DNA from: Amphritea atlantica
Lineage (GTDB): Bacteria; Pseudomonadota; Gammaproteobacteria; Pseudomonadales; Balneatricaceae
Direction: 5' to 3'
Length of the DNA stretch: 64,000 nucleotides
NCBI GenBank assembly: GCA_024397875.1
Contig: CP073344.1
Coordinates: 2,037,001 to 2,101,000, forward strand
In this document: piece by piece, positions 9,024-20,234 of the stretch
Layout: each line of letters begins with the position of its first letter
Position numbering within the stretch: position 1 is the first letter of the stretch
Made by a program: the position numbers and the translations under genes
The notes under the pieces: generated by a model
What the model was told of the DNA's origin: nothing
The model's input: only the letters and a program-made list of their open reading frames with translations
The model's database searches: none

Positions 9024-9347
9024 ATGCCAACCGTTAATTATGTAAGTTTCGATGGTCAGTCTACTCAGCTTGATATTACCGAGGGTATGACCATCATGCA
9101 GGGTGCCGTAATGAACGGCGTTGAGGGTATTGAGGGAGAGTGCAGCGGTTCTTGCGCTTGCGCGACCTGTCACTGTTATGTCGATGATGCCTGGTTAGCA
9201 AAGCTGCCCGAGATGTCAGAAAACGAAGATGAAATGCTCGAAGATACCGCCTCTGAGCGTAAACCAAACAGCCGTCTGAGCTGTCAGATCAAAGCCACTG
9301 CCGACCTGGATGGTATCGTTATTCATATGCCAGAGGAGCAGGAGTAA
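9024..9347 (+). CDS. [2Fe-2S] ferredoxin, adrenodoxin/putidaredoxin type
   Basis: The protein is 107 aa. Cluster ligands follow the vertebrate/putidaredoxin pattern C-x5-C-x2-C (ECSGSCACATCHCYV, about residues 38-50), with the fourth Cys in RLSCQI near residue 85. The acidic helix MSENEDEML before the last ligand is the usual docking surface for the P450 and the reductase. ATG at 9024 follows GAGGA at 9011-9015; an upstream TTG at 9009 lacks a binding site. It overlaps the reductase gene by one base, so the two are translationally coupled. Confidence 0.95.
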   Translation: MPTVNYVSFDGQSTQLDITEGMTIMQGAVMNGVEGIEGECSGSCACATCHCYVDDAWLAKLPEMSENEDEMLEDTASERKPNSRLSCQIKATADLDGIVIHMPEEQE

Positions 9348-10570
9348 TGAGTGGCGTCGTCATTGTAGGCGGCGGTCACGCTGGTTACCAATGCGCTGAT
9401 TCACTACGTCGCGCAGGTTTTGAAGATTCGATCACTCTGGTCGATGGCGAAGGCCATCTGCCCTATCAGCGTCCACCACTATCAAAAAGCCACCTGCTAA
9501 ACGCTACCGGTGAAGACGCGCTGCTATTCCGTACTCAGGCCTACTACGATGATCATCGTATCGATCTAAAACTTGGCCATCGAGTGGAATCGATCAATCG
9601 TACGGAAAAGCAAGTGACCTTAGATAACAGCGAAACACTGGCCTACGATAAGCTGGTTATCGCTACCGGTGCTAAGTTAAGACAACTTGATATTCCCGGC
9701 TCAACGCTAAACGGAGTCGGCTATATCAAAAGCCTGGACGATATCCGCTACATACAGTCGCACCTTAATCAGACTGAAGAGGCGGTTATCATCGGCGGCG
9801 GATTTATTGCGCTGGAGTTTGCCGCTACGGCAGCAAAACTGGGCAAGAAGGTTACGGTACTGGTAAGGGGTCAGCGCATTCTGGCCAATGCCGTCACCCC
9901 TGAACTGTCTCAGTATATGCTGGACATCCACCACCAGCATGGGGTCGATGTCCGTTTCGCTGCTGAGGTGGATCATATCGCCGATGATGGTAACGGCAAT
10001 GTTGAGGCGGTGCGACTGAAAGATGGCACACTGCTCCCTGCTCAGCTGGTTCTGGCCGGCATCGGCGTAACCGCAGATACCGAACTGGCCGTAGGTGCCA
10101 GACTGCAGTGCCACGATGGTGTCGTGGTTGATGCTCAGTGTCGTACCAACGACCCTGATATCTTTGCCGCCGGTGACTCAGCCCGCTATGACAATCCATT
10201 CAGCGGTACCGAGATCCGCCTGGAATCGGTTCAGAATGCGGTTGATCAGGCGAAAGTCATCGCTCAGGTCATTGCCGGTCAGGAAGCTGAATACCACTCA
10301 GTGCCATGGTTCTGGTCCGATCAGTACGATATCAAACTGCAGATGGTGGGTATCCACGACGGTTACACACATTTCTATCAGCGGGGAGAGCGGGAAGAGG
10401 ACAAGTTCTCACTGTTTTTCTTCCGTGATGACCGGTTAATTGCGATTCACACGGTTAACCGCCCTGCCGACCATATGGCCGGTCGCAAGCTGATCACTGC
10501 CGGGGTATCACCGACTCAGGAACAGATAGAAGATGCTGGCTTTAAGCTGAATAGCCTGCTGAAAAAATAG
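9347..10570 (+). CDS. FAD-dependent NAD(P)H:ferredoxin reductase of the P450 system
   Basis: The protein is 407 aa, matching putidaredoxin-reductase-like enzymes. The N-terminal FAD-binding loop is VIVGGGHAGYQCADSLR. The second nucleotide-binding loop is IIGGGFIALEFAA, and IFAAGDSA is the second FAD contact. The C-terminal reductase domain (about 315-405) contains WFWSDQYDIKLQMVG. There is no redox disulfide, as expected for this class. The start overlaps the ferredoxin stop, and the preceding GAGGAGCAGGAG is a very strong binding site. It completes a three-component monooxygenase. Confidence 0.95.
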   Translation: MSGVVIVGGGHAGYQCADSLRRAGFEDSITLVDGEGHLPYQRPPLSKSHLLNATGEDALLFRTQAYYDDHRIDLKLGHRVESINRTEKQVTLDNSETLAYDKLVIATGAKLRQLDIPGSTLNGVGYIKSLDDIRYIQSHLNQTEEAVIIGGGFIALEFAATAAKLGKKVTVLVRGQRILANAVTPELSQYMLDIHHQHGVDVRFAAEVDHIADDGNGNVEAVRLKDGTLLPAQLVLAGIGVTADTELAVGARLQCHDGVVVDAQCRTNDPDIFAAGDSARYDNPFSGTEIRLESVQNAVDQAKVIAQVIAGQEAEYHSVPWFWSDQYDIKLQMVGIHDGYTHFYQRGEREEDKFSLFFFRDDRLIAIHTVNRPADHMAGRKLITAGVSPTQEQIEDAGFKLNSLLKK

Positions 10571-10587
10571 TCGCAGATCGACAAGAG

Positions 10588-10609
10588 AAGCCCGTTCCGG
10601 CGGGTTTTT
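10588..10609 (+). terminator. Intrinsic terminator after the P450 operon
   Basis: The short stem CCCG / CGGG is extended by flanking A-T pairs and followed by five Ts. Confidence 0.7.
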
Positions 10610-10622
10610 ATTCGATGCCGGA

Positions 10623-11414
10623 CTATTCATCCGCCAGAATCACATCCACTGAAAACGGCCCCATACCAAACACCAGCTTATAGAACTGTAACTCTTCCGC
10701 TTTGAAAAACAGCTGGTCCTGGCTACTCAGGTAGTCGAACTCTTCCCGTATTCTGCGAAGATTATTTTGTATCTGCAGCGCGCTACTTTTACTCATCAAC
10801 CGACTGGCTGTTGTGAATGCATACTCGGGATCTCTCTCATTATCCAGGCAGTGGACGATATAGCGTCTGTTAACCCCCTTAATCAGGTCGGACAGCGCCC
10901 CTCCCATGCGCCAGCGGATCGGCAGCGGCACACAAAACCGAAACCGTTCCCCTGTTTTCAGTTCTATAAGCCCCAGTTTCTCCAGGGCTCTCAGATGCTG
11001 ATAAAGCCTGGCCTTATCAATCTGCATCAACGTCTGAACGGTGGTGATATCCAACTGTGACACCAACAGTATCAAAATCAGAAACAGATGCTTATCTTTG
11101 GCCAGTGCCGCTTCAACAGACTCGGGCAAAAACTCAGGCACCTGCCTGAAGCGCTGCTGCATCTGTATCAGCTCATCGACGCTCAAACCGATAATCGCAC
11201 AGATTTCAAACAGTCTGCTCATCTTGCAGTCTTTATCTTTAAACAGCCTCTTAATGGATAACTCGCTCATATTCATCTCTGCGGCAAGCCTGGCGTAGGT
11301 GTACCCCCGGGCTTTCAACGCCTGCTTGAGCAAGGTAAACAGACTCTCACGCTGCTGATCGTCAGCAGCAGAGACACTGCTTTGTTTTATATTACCCACC
11401 GCAAGATCTATCAT
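10623..11414 (-). CDS. Transcriptional regulator with XRE-type HTH and winged-helix-like middle domain
   Basis: The protein is 263 aa. Residues 25-85 form a Cro/CI-like HTH (YTYARLAAEMNMSELSIKRLF). Residues 115-160 look like a winged helix (TTVQTLMQIDKARLYQHLRALEKLGLIEL, an ArsR/MarR-like arrangement). The C-terminal 90 residues (RRYIVHCLDNERDPEY onward) have no domain I recognise. It is divergent from a secreted beta-propeller gene with a 113-bp gap that contains a perfect inverted repeat, so it probably controls that gene and itself. The binding site before the ATG is weak. Confidence 0.7.
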   Translation of the reverse strand: MIDLAVGNIKQSSVSAADDQQRESLFTLLKQALKARGYTYARLAAEMNMSELSIKRLFKDKDCKMSRLFEICAIIGLSVDELIQMQQRFRQVPEFLPESVEAALAKDKHLFLILILLVSQLDITTVQTLMQIDKARLYQHLRALEKLGLIELKTGERFRFCVPLPIRWRMGGALSDLIKGVNRRYIVHCLDNERDPEYAFTTASRLMSKSSALQIQNNLRRIREEFDYLSSQDQLFFKAEELQFYKLVFGMGPFSVDVILADE

Positions 11415-11438
11415 TTAGCTACCCGATTTGCCAAAAAA

Positions 11439-11456
11439 GTATCAAAAAAAAGATAC
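11439..11456. promoter_or_regulatory. Inverted repeat between divergent regulator and beta-propeller genes, candidate operator
   Basis: GTATC and GATAC are separated by an eight-base A-run. It lies 25 bases upstream of the regulator start, suggesting autoregulation. Confidence 0.4.
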
Positions 11457-11527
11457 CATAAATTAATTTAATGGAAACAAGGATCAAATATAGCACAATC
11501 GAGATCTATTAACTCAAGGAGCACCCC

Positions 11528-12394
11528 ATGCACACAACATTTCAAACCGTATTACGCAGCGCGATAGCAATGCTGACGCTATCCTCCCAGGCCGCAATCT
11601 CGGCACCGGAGATAGTCTGGAGTCTGGAAGGTTTTGACGAACCGGAGTCTGTTTTAGCGCATCCAACCAAACCTTTCCTGTACGTCTCGAATATGAACGG
11701 TACTCCCACTGAGTTAAATGGCAAAGGCTATATCAGTTTACTCTCCAGCGAAGGCCGCATAATCCGTCATGTATGGATTATGGGTATGGATGCCCCAAAA
11801 GGCATGGCCACAGACTCTAAGAATCTCTATGTAGCGGATATGCAGCAACTGCATATTATTGATATTGAGCAGGGCGTGTTGGTTAAATCGATAAAAGCAG
11901 ACAGCAGCGTGATGCTGAATGATGTCGCCATTGATGACACAGGCGTAATCTACATCAGCGACCTGCTGGGAGGGGGCCTGTACCGTTATCACGATGAGAC
12001 TCTGGATCAATGGATTCCGGGTGATCAGTTACCCCACCCTAATGGCCTGATGTTTAAGGATGACGAACTGATTGTCGCGACCTGGGGAACAGGGATCAAA
12101 GACGACTTCACCACTGAGACACCGGGTGGACTGTATGCCGTTAACAGAGAGACGGCAACCCTGACTCCCTATAAAAATGCACAGCAGTTTGGCAATCTGG
12201 ATGGCCTTGCTGATGCGGGTGATTCACTGCTGATCAGCGACTGGATGAATGGCAATATTTTTGGATACAAAGATGAAACCGTTCAACTGCTCTTCAATGC
12301 CGGCAAACATTCAGCGGACATCTCAGTGAAGGGTGATCAGCTGTATGTACCGATGATGTTTTCACAACGAATTGATACTTATAAGATCGAATAA
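11528..12394 (+). CDS. Secreted SMP-30/gluconolactonase-like six-bladed beta-propeller protein
   Basis: The protein is 288 aa with an N-terminal signal peptide (hydrophobic core SAIAMLTLSSQAAI, probable cleavage after AISA near residue 26). Repeated blade motifs are visible: HPTKPFLYVSN, TDSKNLYVADM, DDTGVIYISDL, PNGLMFKDDELIVAT and GLADAGDSLLISD. The pattern (L/I)YV(S/A)D with NDVAID and LPHPNGL is typical of SMP-30/strictosidine-synthase-like lactonases, which bind a divalent metal. The substrate is unknown. The AAGGAG site precedes ATG at 11528. It is probably controlled by the divergent XRE-type protein. Confidence 0.72.
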   Translation: MHTTFQTVLRSAIAMLTLSSQAAISAPEIVWSLEGFDEPESVLAHPTKPFLYVSNMNGTPTELNGKGYISLLSSEGRIIRHVWIMGMDAPKGMATDSKNLYVADMQQLHIIDIEQGVLVKSIKADSSVMLNDVAIDDTGVIYISDLLGGGLYRYHDETLDQWIPGDQLPHPNGLMFKDDELIVATWGTGIKDDFTTETPGGLYAVNRETATLTPYKNAQQFGNLDGLADAGDSLLISDWMNGNIFGYKDETVQLLFNAGKHSADISVKGDQLYVPMMFSQRIDTYKIE

Positions 12395-15170
<2,776 letters not shown>

Positions 15171-15192
15171 TCTTGAAATATCAAAAACAACT

Positions 15193-15223
15193 AAGGGCAC
15201 ATTCAGTCATTGAATGCGCCCTT
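15193..15223 (+). terminator. Hairpin terminator after katG
   Basis: AAGGGC-A-CATTCA pairs with TGAATG-C-GCCCTT (one mismatch) around a five-base loop, but the T-run after it is weak. Confidence 0.65.
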
Positions 15224-15363
15224 ATTATGAAAGGTCAAACCCTGCAGTCGTGTCAGACAGGTAAGCGATGCTGCTTGATCATTCATCGGTTAAGCGCATA
15301 ACATTCCTGAGTAAAACGGCCAAACACTCTCCGCGACCAAAGAGAGCAACCTTCAACAGCGCA

Positions 15364-16014
15364 TTAGTTTTTCGCTATCAAAGCATTAGTAAAGCTATCA
15401 GTAAGATTGGTGGCAACAGAGATGGCAGCTTTTTCTCGCCCTGCTGAGTCCATGTGATTTAATAAGTTTTCTGCTTTGGATACAGTTATATTTTTTACAA
15501 CGTCTTTTCCAGAGGGATATGTTGATTTAACCTTTGCTTTGATTAATCCGATCACGAAAGGCCGGGTTTTATCATAATCCAATTCAAACTCCTTCCCGTG
15601 CATGGCTTCGGCAATAAGCACACCTAATGGTCCTATTCCACCGCTCGTGCTGGAAGACTGCAACATGTCAGCCTGATGGTTAGCTTGTACGATCATTCTC
15701 TCGAATGTAATTTCTACAGACTCAGGTTGAATTGAAAGTTTTGATAGCTTTTTATGTACATCAAGCTTAATCAGGTCAACTAAATTTGGTGAAAACTGTT
15801 CGTCTCCTAACGTCCATATCCCATAATCTGAGTTAAATACCATAAACGAGCCATAGCTAAACTCCTTGTCGTTGCTGGGTCGGTCATCAACAATAGTAAT
15901 GGTAGATGCAGAACCATCGGAGCCATAGGAAGACGTTTCATCTATTACATACGGTTTATTGGCAGAACATCCTGTAACAATACTCACGAGTAAAACAACC
16001 CATAAATACTTCAT
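15364..16014 (-). CDS. Putative outer-membrane or periplasmic lipoprotein of unknown function
   Basis: The protein is 216 aa from ATG at 16014, which has AAAGGAG upstream; an in-frame ATG at 16029 is less well placed. The N-terminus MKYLWVVLLVSIVTGC is a lipoprotein signal with the lipobox IVTGC, so Cys16 should be lipidated. The mature part begins SANKPYVID. It has no family I recognise and shows mixed alpha/beta character. Base composition is more AT-rich than its neighbours and it sits directly beside a group II intron, so recent acquisition is possible but unproven. Confidence 0.75.
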   Translation of the reverse strand: MKYLWVVLLVSIVTGCSANKPYVIDETSSYGSDGSASTITIVDDRPSNDKEFSYGSFMVFNSDYGIWTLGDEQFSPNLVDLIKLDVHKKLSKLSIQPESVEITFERMIVQANHQADMLQSSSTSGGIGPLGVLIAEAMHGKEFELDYDKTRPFVIGLIKAKVKSTYPSGKDVVKNITVSKAENLLNHMDSAGREKAAISVATNLTDSFTNALIAKN

Positions 16015-16170
16015 ACTTGCTCCTTTCATCCTTTGGTCAGGTTTGTTGTATTTAATAAAACTAACATTACAGTACTTACAAGGGTAAAGTTTGCTTTGAC
16101 TCCCTGTACTATTTAGTACTCTATGACACAGTCGTGGTAGAGCGCCCCGTTACCGAGGCGACCCCACACA

Positions 16171-16203
16171 GATCCGGACGTGCGGAATTACCGCATCCGG
16201 CTC
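16171..16203 (-). ncRNA. Group II intron domain V (catalytic core)
   Basis: This 33-base hairpin starts GAGCCGGATGCGG and ends CGTCCGGATC on the minus strand. It fits the domain V layout with the AGC catalytic triad at the base. The base opposite the triad G is A, where the usual 3' strand (GGTTC) offers U. This would weaken the catalytic stem. Confidence 0.75.
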
Positions 16204-16239
16204 TTCAATAATATCCTTGCCCGTGTAAAACACAGACCC

Positions 16240-17529
16240 TCAGTACCAGTCCACGGCTAGCAATCTTTTACTCACTCGCATGGGCTGGATTCCAAAATAT
16301 CTTAGCATCTCTTTCATCCCTGACCACGTGTAACTTTTCCGACCACTTCGTCGGTTTAACCAGATATATAAACTATTGAGTATGTGACCGTAGATCCGCC
16401 CCACACTCAAGCTGTTGTCCGGTAACCCAAAGTAGTTCCTGAATCCGATAATCTTGCGCTTTAGTTGTGGCATCCAGTGATCCAGTCGCCGATGGCGATT
16501 GTCTTTAATCCACGCATAAAAGGTTTGCAAGGCCGTCTTATGTTTCTTCGGGGCGGTCTTTCGTCTGAGCCGCGGCTCGCCTTTAAAATCCATTTCCCAG
16601 TAGAAACGAAAACCCAGAAACTCAAAGTGCCGTTGTTGTCCAGGGTGAAAGCGACTAAAGCGTTTAATCGAGGTCTTCTCCGGCGCAACGTCCAGGTTGA
16701 AGGTTCTCAGCCTGGGAGCCAGTTGCTCATAGAAGGCTCGCGCTTCGTCTTGATATTGAAATGCCACCACAAAGTCATCCGCATAACGGATGAGCATTGC
16801 CCTGCCTTCAAGCTTGGGTTTGATCTTCTTCTCGAACCACAGATCTAAAGCATAGTGAAGGTAGATATTTGCCAGCACGGGACTGATCACGCCGCCTTGC
16901 GGCGTGCCTGAAGCAGGCTTGTGATAGCGCCCGTCGGGCTCTTTAATTCTGGCCTTCAGCCATTGATTAATGAGATTGAGAAGCGGCTTGTCATCAATAC
17001 GCTGCTTTAACATGCGCATCAGCCAAGTGTGATCCATATGATCGAAGAAACCTTTAATGTCTGCTTCGACAATATACCCGTAGCCTTTAAATTGAAGGTT
17101 CAATTGCAAACTGTGTATGGCCTGATGCGCACTTTTATGCGGGCGATAGCCATAACTGTTCGGCAGAAAGTCGTGCTCCTAGATACTTTGCAGTAGCTCC
17201 GAGACACTTTGCTGCACCACTTTATCTGCAACGCTGGGCAAGCCTAATGGCCGTTCTTTGCCATTCGCTTTGGGGATGTACACACGCTTGATGTCATCAA
17301 CTCGATACTGCCTGGATTTAAGTTGCTGCGCCAGCATGTGGATATTTTCGGGTAATCGGTGCTCAAATTGTTGCGTCGTAACGCCGTCAATACCCGCAGC
17401 CGATTGTTTATTGAGGTGTGCCCAGGCACGATACAGCGCGTCGGCTTTCAGCTGTCCATAAAGATTCTGAAATCGATGCTTCGTGTGGGTGTGTGCTTTA
17501 AATGCTATGGCGTTTAAGGCAGTTGTCAT
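16240..17529 (-). pseudogene. Group II intron reverse transcriptase/maturase interrupted by one in-frame amber codon
   Basis: From ATG at 17529 the frame reads an RT N-terminus (AAGIDGVTTQQFE, YIPKANGKERPLGLPSVADKVVQ), reaches TAG at 17179-17181 after LLQSI, then continues in the same frame with EHDFLPNSYGYRPHKSAHQA. The rest carries the active site IRYADDFVVAF, DIKGFFDHMDH, GTPQGGVISPVLANIYLH, and a maturase X-domain end (YIWLNRRSGRKSYTW). With the stop ignored it is 429 codons, the usual length for an endonuclease-less intron RT. Relatives have an aromatic residue (usually Tyr) at the stop position, so a single point change explains the lesion. There is no frameshift. Confidence 0.9.
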
Positions 17530-18160
17530 AGTGTCTCCAGCCCTACGTTGTCCGGACTATGTATCTGTTAAACGCCGTGATATTACTGTCAGCCCCTTCG
17601 CTATGTAGACGGCTTTCCCGCCCTCAAACTACTATGAGCTGATCCGACTTCCGGGATGCCTTCGTTCGCCTCGTATTTTACTCAGCAGCCCTACCCATTT
17701 CCGTTGGGAGCACGTCCGGATCTCACAAGTTCCTGTCATAACTCTTTATACATGCCACGGTTTGATAACTCCGCCAGTTCGCCACAACCTCGCCTAATCG
17801 GTTGCTTTGCTTGGACTTCGACTGCGTTATAAGTCTGGTCAACTGAGACTCGCTACTTTCGGAGCAATACCAACACTTCAGGGGCACGGCACCCCCTATG
17901 GCCTACATAATTCTCTGTCTACGCTTCACGATGGTTGTTCGCCTGATTGCGCCCTCACGCTGAAAAGTGACTCACTAATCTCAAACTCCGCACACCGTGC
18001 AAGACTCGATACGGGTGGCAGGCTACACCTTACCCGACAGGGACTTTCACCCTGCAAGTTGTGACAAGCTTCGCTTGTCGCACTAACCCCTTGCTAAACG
18101 GCGCGCTTTAGCGGGGAAAGTGGAGACCATGTTTTACCGGAACGATGTGTGAGCAACTTA

Positions 18161-18547
18161 TTACACGTTGACTTTGTACTTGAGGTCATTTTCTTCATCA
18201 CCCGTCATTCCTCTGAAGCCCCACTGATATGGCTGCTGCTCCTTGATCGTAATTTCAACATCGACGGGTGCTAAAGCGAGCTGGCTTTCAATTTCCCGAA
18301 ATAGAGCTTTGATGAGTTCTTTCTGGGTATCCGGTTTACGTCCAGCCATCATATTTATTTCAATGACCGTATAAGCATCACTTCTACCGCCTGGGTAATA
18401 AAAGTCTTCCCTATCCATAGGCACAAACCGATGCGCACGCTTGTCCTCCGGCATGCCGAGAACAGCTTGCATACAACCATGAATAACATCCGATAGATTT
18501 GCCTTTATCGGGTTAAGTTTTTCTTTAATTCCATAAATCACGATCAT
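18161..18547 (-). CDS. Tautomerase-superfamily protein lacking the usual Pro at position 2
   Basis: The protein is 128 aa. It begins MIVIYGIKEKLNPIKANLSDVIHGC, resembling the beta-alpha-beta unit of tautomerase family 2, and continues with FVPMDREDFYYP and a second unit VIEINMMAGRKPDTQKELIKALFREIE. Catalytic members expose Pro1 after Met removal; here residue 2 is Ile, so classical Pro1 chemistry is not expected. ATG at 18547 is preceded by GAGGA, so the start is reasonably firm. The group II intron lies 77 bases beyond the stop codon. Confidence 0.75.
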   Translation of the reverse strand: MIVIYGIKEKLNPIKANLSDVIHGCMQAVLGMPEDKRAHRFVPMDREDFYYPGGRSDAYTVIEINMMAGRKPDTQKELIKALFREIESQLALAPVDVEITIKEQQPYQWGFRGMTGDEENDLKYKVNV

Positions 18548-18638
18548 ACTGAGTCCTCAATACGAGTAGCGCTGGCGTACAATGTCTGTTCCGCCACTTC
18601 TTGCGCATTGTTTAATGCGTCTGAGTATCGCTCATAGG

Positions 18639-18935
18639 CTAAAAACGAGAGTCATTTTCACAAGGAATTCCATCATGATCACCGTCCATTTTGGTATTGG
18701 GGCAATAATTGATGAAATACACAGCCTCCGCACGTGAGGTCATTTGACTGCAATGCTGACGACCATCGCATGAAAAGCGTGACTCTGGGGTATAGGTATA
18801 ACCAACAGATTCCTCTGACTGCTGCGGAAGTACTTCAGCGAAAGCCGTATCAGAGGTGGTTGTAGACTTCTGGTAATACTGCCACCCGGCAGCAGCAATT
18901 AAAGTCAGTAATAATAGTTTTCTCAACGTAAACAT
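18639..18935 (-). CDS. Excalibur calcium-binding domain protein with N-terminal membrane anchor
   Basis: The protein is 98 aa. Residues 5-20 are hydrophobic (LRKLLLLTLIAAAGW), acting as a signal or anchor. The C-terminus carries the excalibur motif: FSCDGRQHCSQMTS and YCPNTKMDGDHDGIPCEND. The DxDxDGxxCE loop resembles an EF-hand and the Cys residues are conserved. Such domains are extracytoplasmic and bind calcium. The role here is unknown. Confidence 0.85.
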   Translation of the reverse strand: MFTLRKLLLLTLIAAAGWQYYQKSTTTSDTAFAEVLPQQSEESVGYTYTPESRFSCDGRQHCSQMTSRAEAVYFINYCPNTKMDGDHDGIPCENDSRF

Positions 18936-19361
18936 CCTTATCTAAATACAGCTATAACGCTTGCCATTAGCCGCGCCAGGCACAAGTAAAAGTGTATAAA
19001 AATAACCAATCATTTGGTTCAGTATACTGAAGGCCCGACTGCCAGAGAGGAAAAGAGGATTAATGCTATTCATCCTGAATATCCGTCTGAGCTGCCTTAA
19101 TAACCTGAGCTGAGCTGAGCACAAATGACAGACTACAACCGGGGCACTCCGGTTACCCCCATTGATTGGGACTATATCGCAGAAACGGAATCGATTGCCA
19201 TAGCCTTTGAGCACATGGCAGTTTACGGATGTTAATACAGAAATATAAAATACTATCGCTCTCAGCAATGGCTTTATTTCTGTGATTTCGGTGTTTACTG
19301 TGGTGAACCTTCTTCAAAGAGTGCTTTACCACAGAGGGCACGGAGGACACAGAGAAATCCG
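18936..19361. other. Intergenic region without a supported gene
   Basis: About 425 bp. It carries the palindromic repeat at 19277-19357. Other open frames are short and unlike any family I know. Confidence 0.5.
19277..19357. repeat. Imperfect palindromic intergenic repeat, copy 1
   Basis: The right arm ACCACAGAGGGCACGGAGGA continues CACAGAGAAA. The left arm TTTCTGTG...GTGTTTACTGTGGT is its degenerate complement, with a roughly 23-base loop between. A second copy in opposite orientation lies at 60981-61073. The CACAGAGG-CACGGAG-CACAGAG word is a widespread environmental-bacterial repeat. Confidence 0.8.
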
Positions 19362-20234
19362 CTATCTATTAAAGCGGAGCATCCCTTCCCTGCCTTTCAA
19401 GCTATCAACAAAACGTTGCTGCAAGGGAGTTATCTCCCCCACTTCAGTCCAGTGGTTTGCTGTTGCCAGATCTTTCAGAGCTTTAATCCGTTTCTGATCC
19501 AGCGGATGAGTTTGCATAAGTTCGATCCCTTCGCCACTGCCCGATGCTTGATGCCAGGCATTGATCACCTCAAACAGATCGGAGGCTCCCTGCGTGTGCC
19601 CATAAAGTTTATACACCGCGTGCAGTGCTTCAGTATCCGCCTGTTGCTCCATCGACCGGCTGAAGTGCAGCAGCGTATAGACGCCCGCTTCACCCATCAG
19701 ATCAAGATCGCTCCAGCCCAGCAGTAAGCCTAAAGCACTGCTGATCGTTACGCCGCGGGTCAGACTGACAATCGGGTCGCGGTGCTTTACATGGGCAATC
19801 TCATGAGCCAGCAGCATGGCCAGTGCGTTCTCATTAGGAATTTTTTCCAGCAGGCCGCTGAACACTACAACGTGACCGCCGAGAGTAGCAAACGCATTGA
19901 CCGTATCGCCGCTGACCTTCTCCCCGTGAAGAAAGTGCACTGTGATAGCGACCTCTTCAGGCAGATCCATCGCCTCTACCACCCGACCGGTCACCTGCTG
20001 CAGGTAGGCATCCACTTCGATGGATTCAGGCTCTTCAACCGGAAAGGATGCGGCCAGTTTCTGCTCCACCTCAAAGGGGATATAGGGTGCCATAAAGCCA
20101 GCTGACAGCCCCAGAATATAGACCACGGCAACGATCAGAACGACCGCCCCGCTCAACAGAACCGCCAGTTCCCGAAGAGGATGAACGCTGGTGACGTTTA
20201 TCCCTTCAGGAATCTCACGGTGTTCAAATTTCAT
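19362..20234 (-). CDS. M48-family metallopeptidase, membrane anchored
   Basis: The protein is 290 aa from ATG at 20234, which overlaps the stop of the upstream YbjQ-like gene by 11 bases. One transmembrane segment lies near residues 18-45 (LAVLLSGAVVLIVAVVYIL). The zinc site is LLAHEIAHVKHRDP (HExxH) near residue 155, with a third-ligand region SMEQQADTEALHAV downstream. This matches HtpX/Oma1-like proteases that degrade or monitor misfolded membrane proteins. It is the last gene of a three-gene operon with two YbjQ-like proteins. Confidence 0.9.
   Translation of the reverse strand: MKFEHREIPEGINVTSVHPLRELAVLLSGAVVLIVAVVYILGLSAGFMAPYIPFEVEQKLAASFPVEEPESIEVDAYLQQVTGRVVEAMDLPEEVAITVHFLHGEKVSGDTVNAFATLGGHVVVFSGLLEKIPNENALAMLLAHEIAHVKHRDPIVSLTRGVTISSALGLLLGWSDLDLMGEAGVYTLLHFSRSMEQQADTEALHAVYKLYGHTQGASDLFEVINAWHQASGSGEGIELMQTHPLDQKRIKALKDLATANHWTEVGEITPLQQRFVDSLKGREGMLRFNR

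Larger units (their letters stand above)
16131..18083 (-). mobile_element. Group II intron (about 1.95 kb), probably inactive
   Basis: On the minus strand the element begins at 18083 with GTGCGACAAG, the consensus 5' end of bacterial group II introns. Domain I sequence follows (AGGGTGAAAGTCCCTGTCGG). The reverse transcriptase frame lies in the domain IV position. Domain V is at 16171-16203, and a domain VI-like stem ends with CTACCACGAC at about 16131. The 5' exon just before the insertion (18085-18115) forms a stem, CCCCGCTAAA / TTTAGCAAGGGG, like the terminator-type targets favoured by class C introns. The maturase has an amber codon. Boundaries are inferred from consensus and may be off by a few bases. 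Confidence 0.85.

Noticed and set aside
18936..19361. Possible small genes between the excalibur gene and the M48 protease
   Set aside because: Frames are short, overlap the palindromic repeat and lack binding sites.
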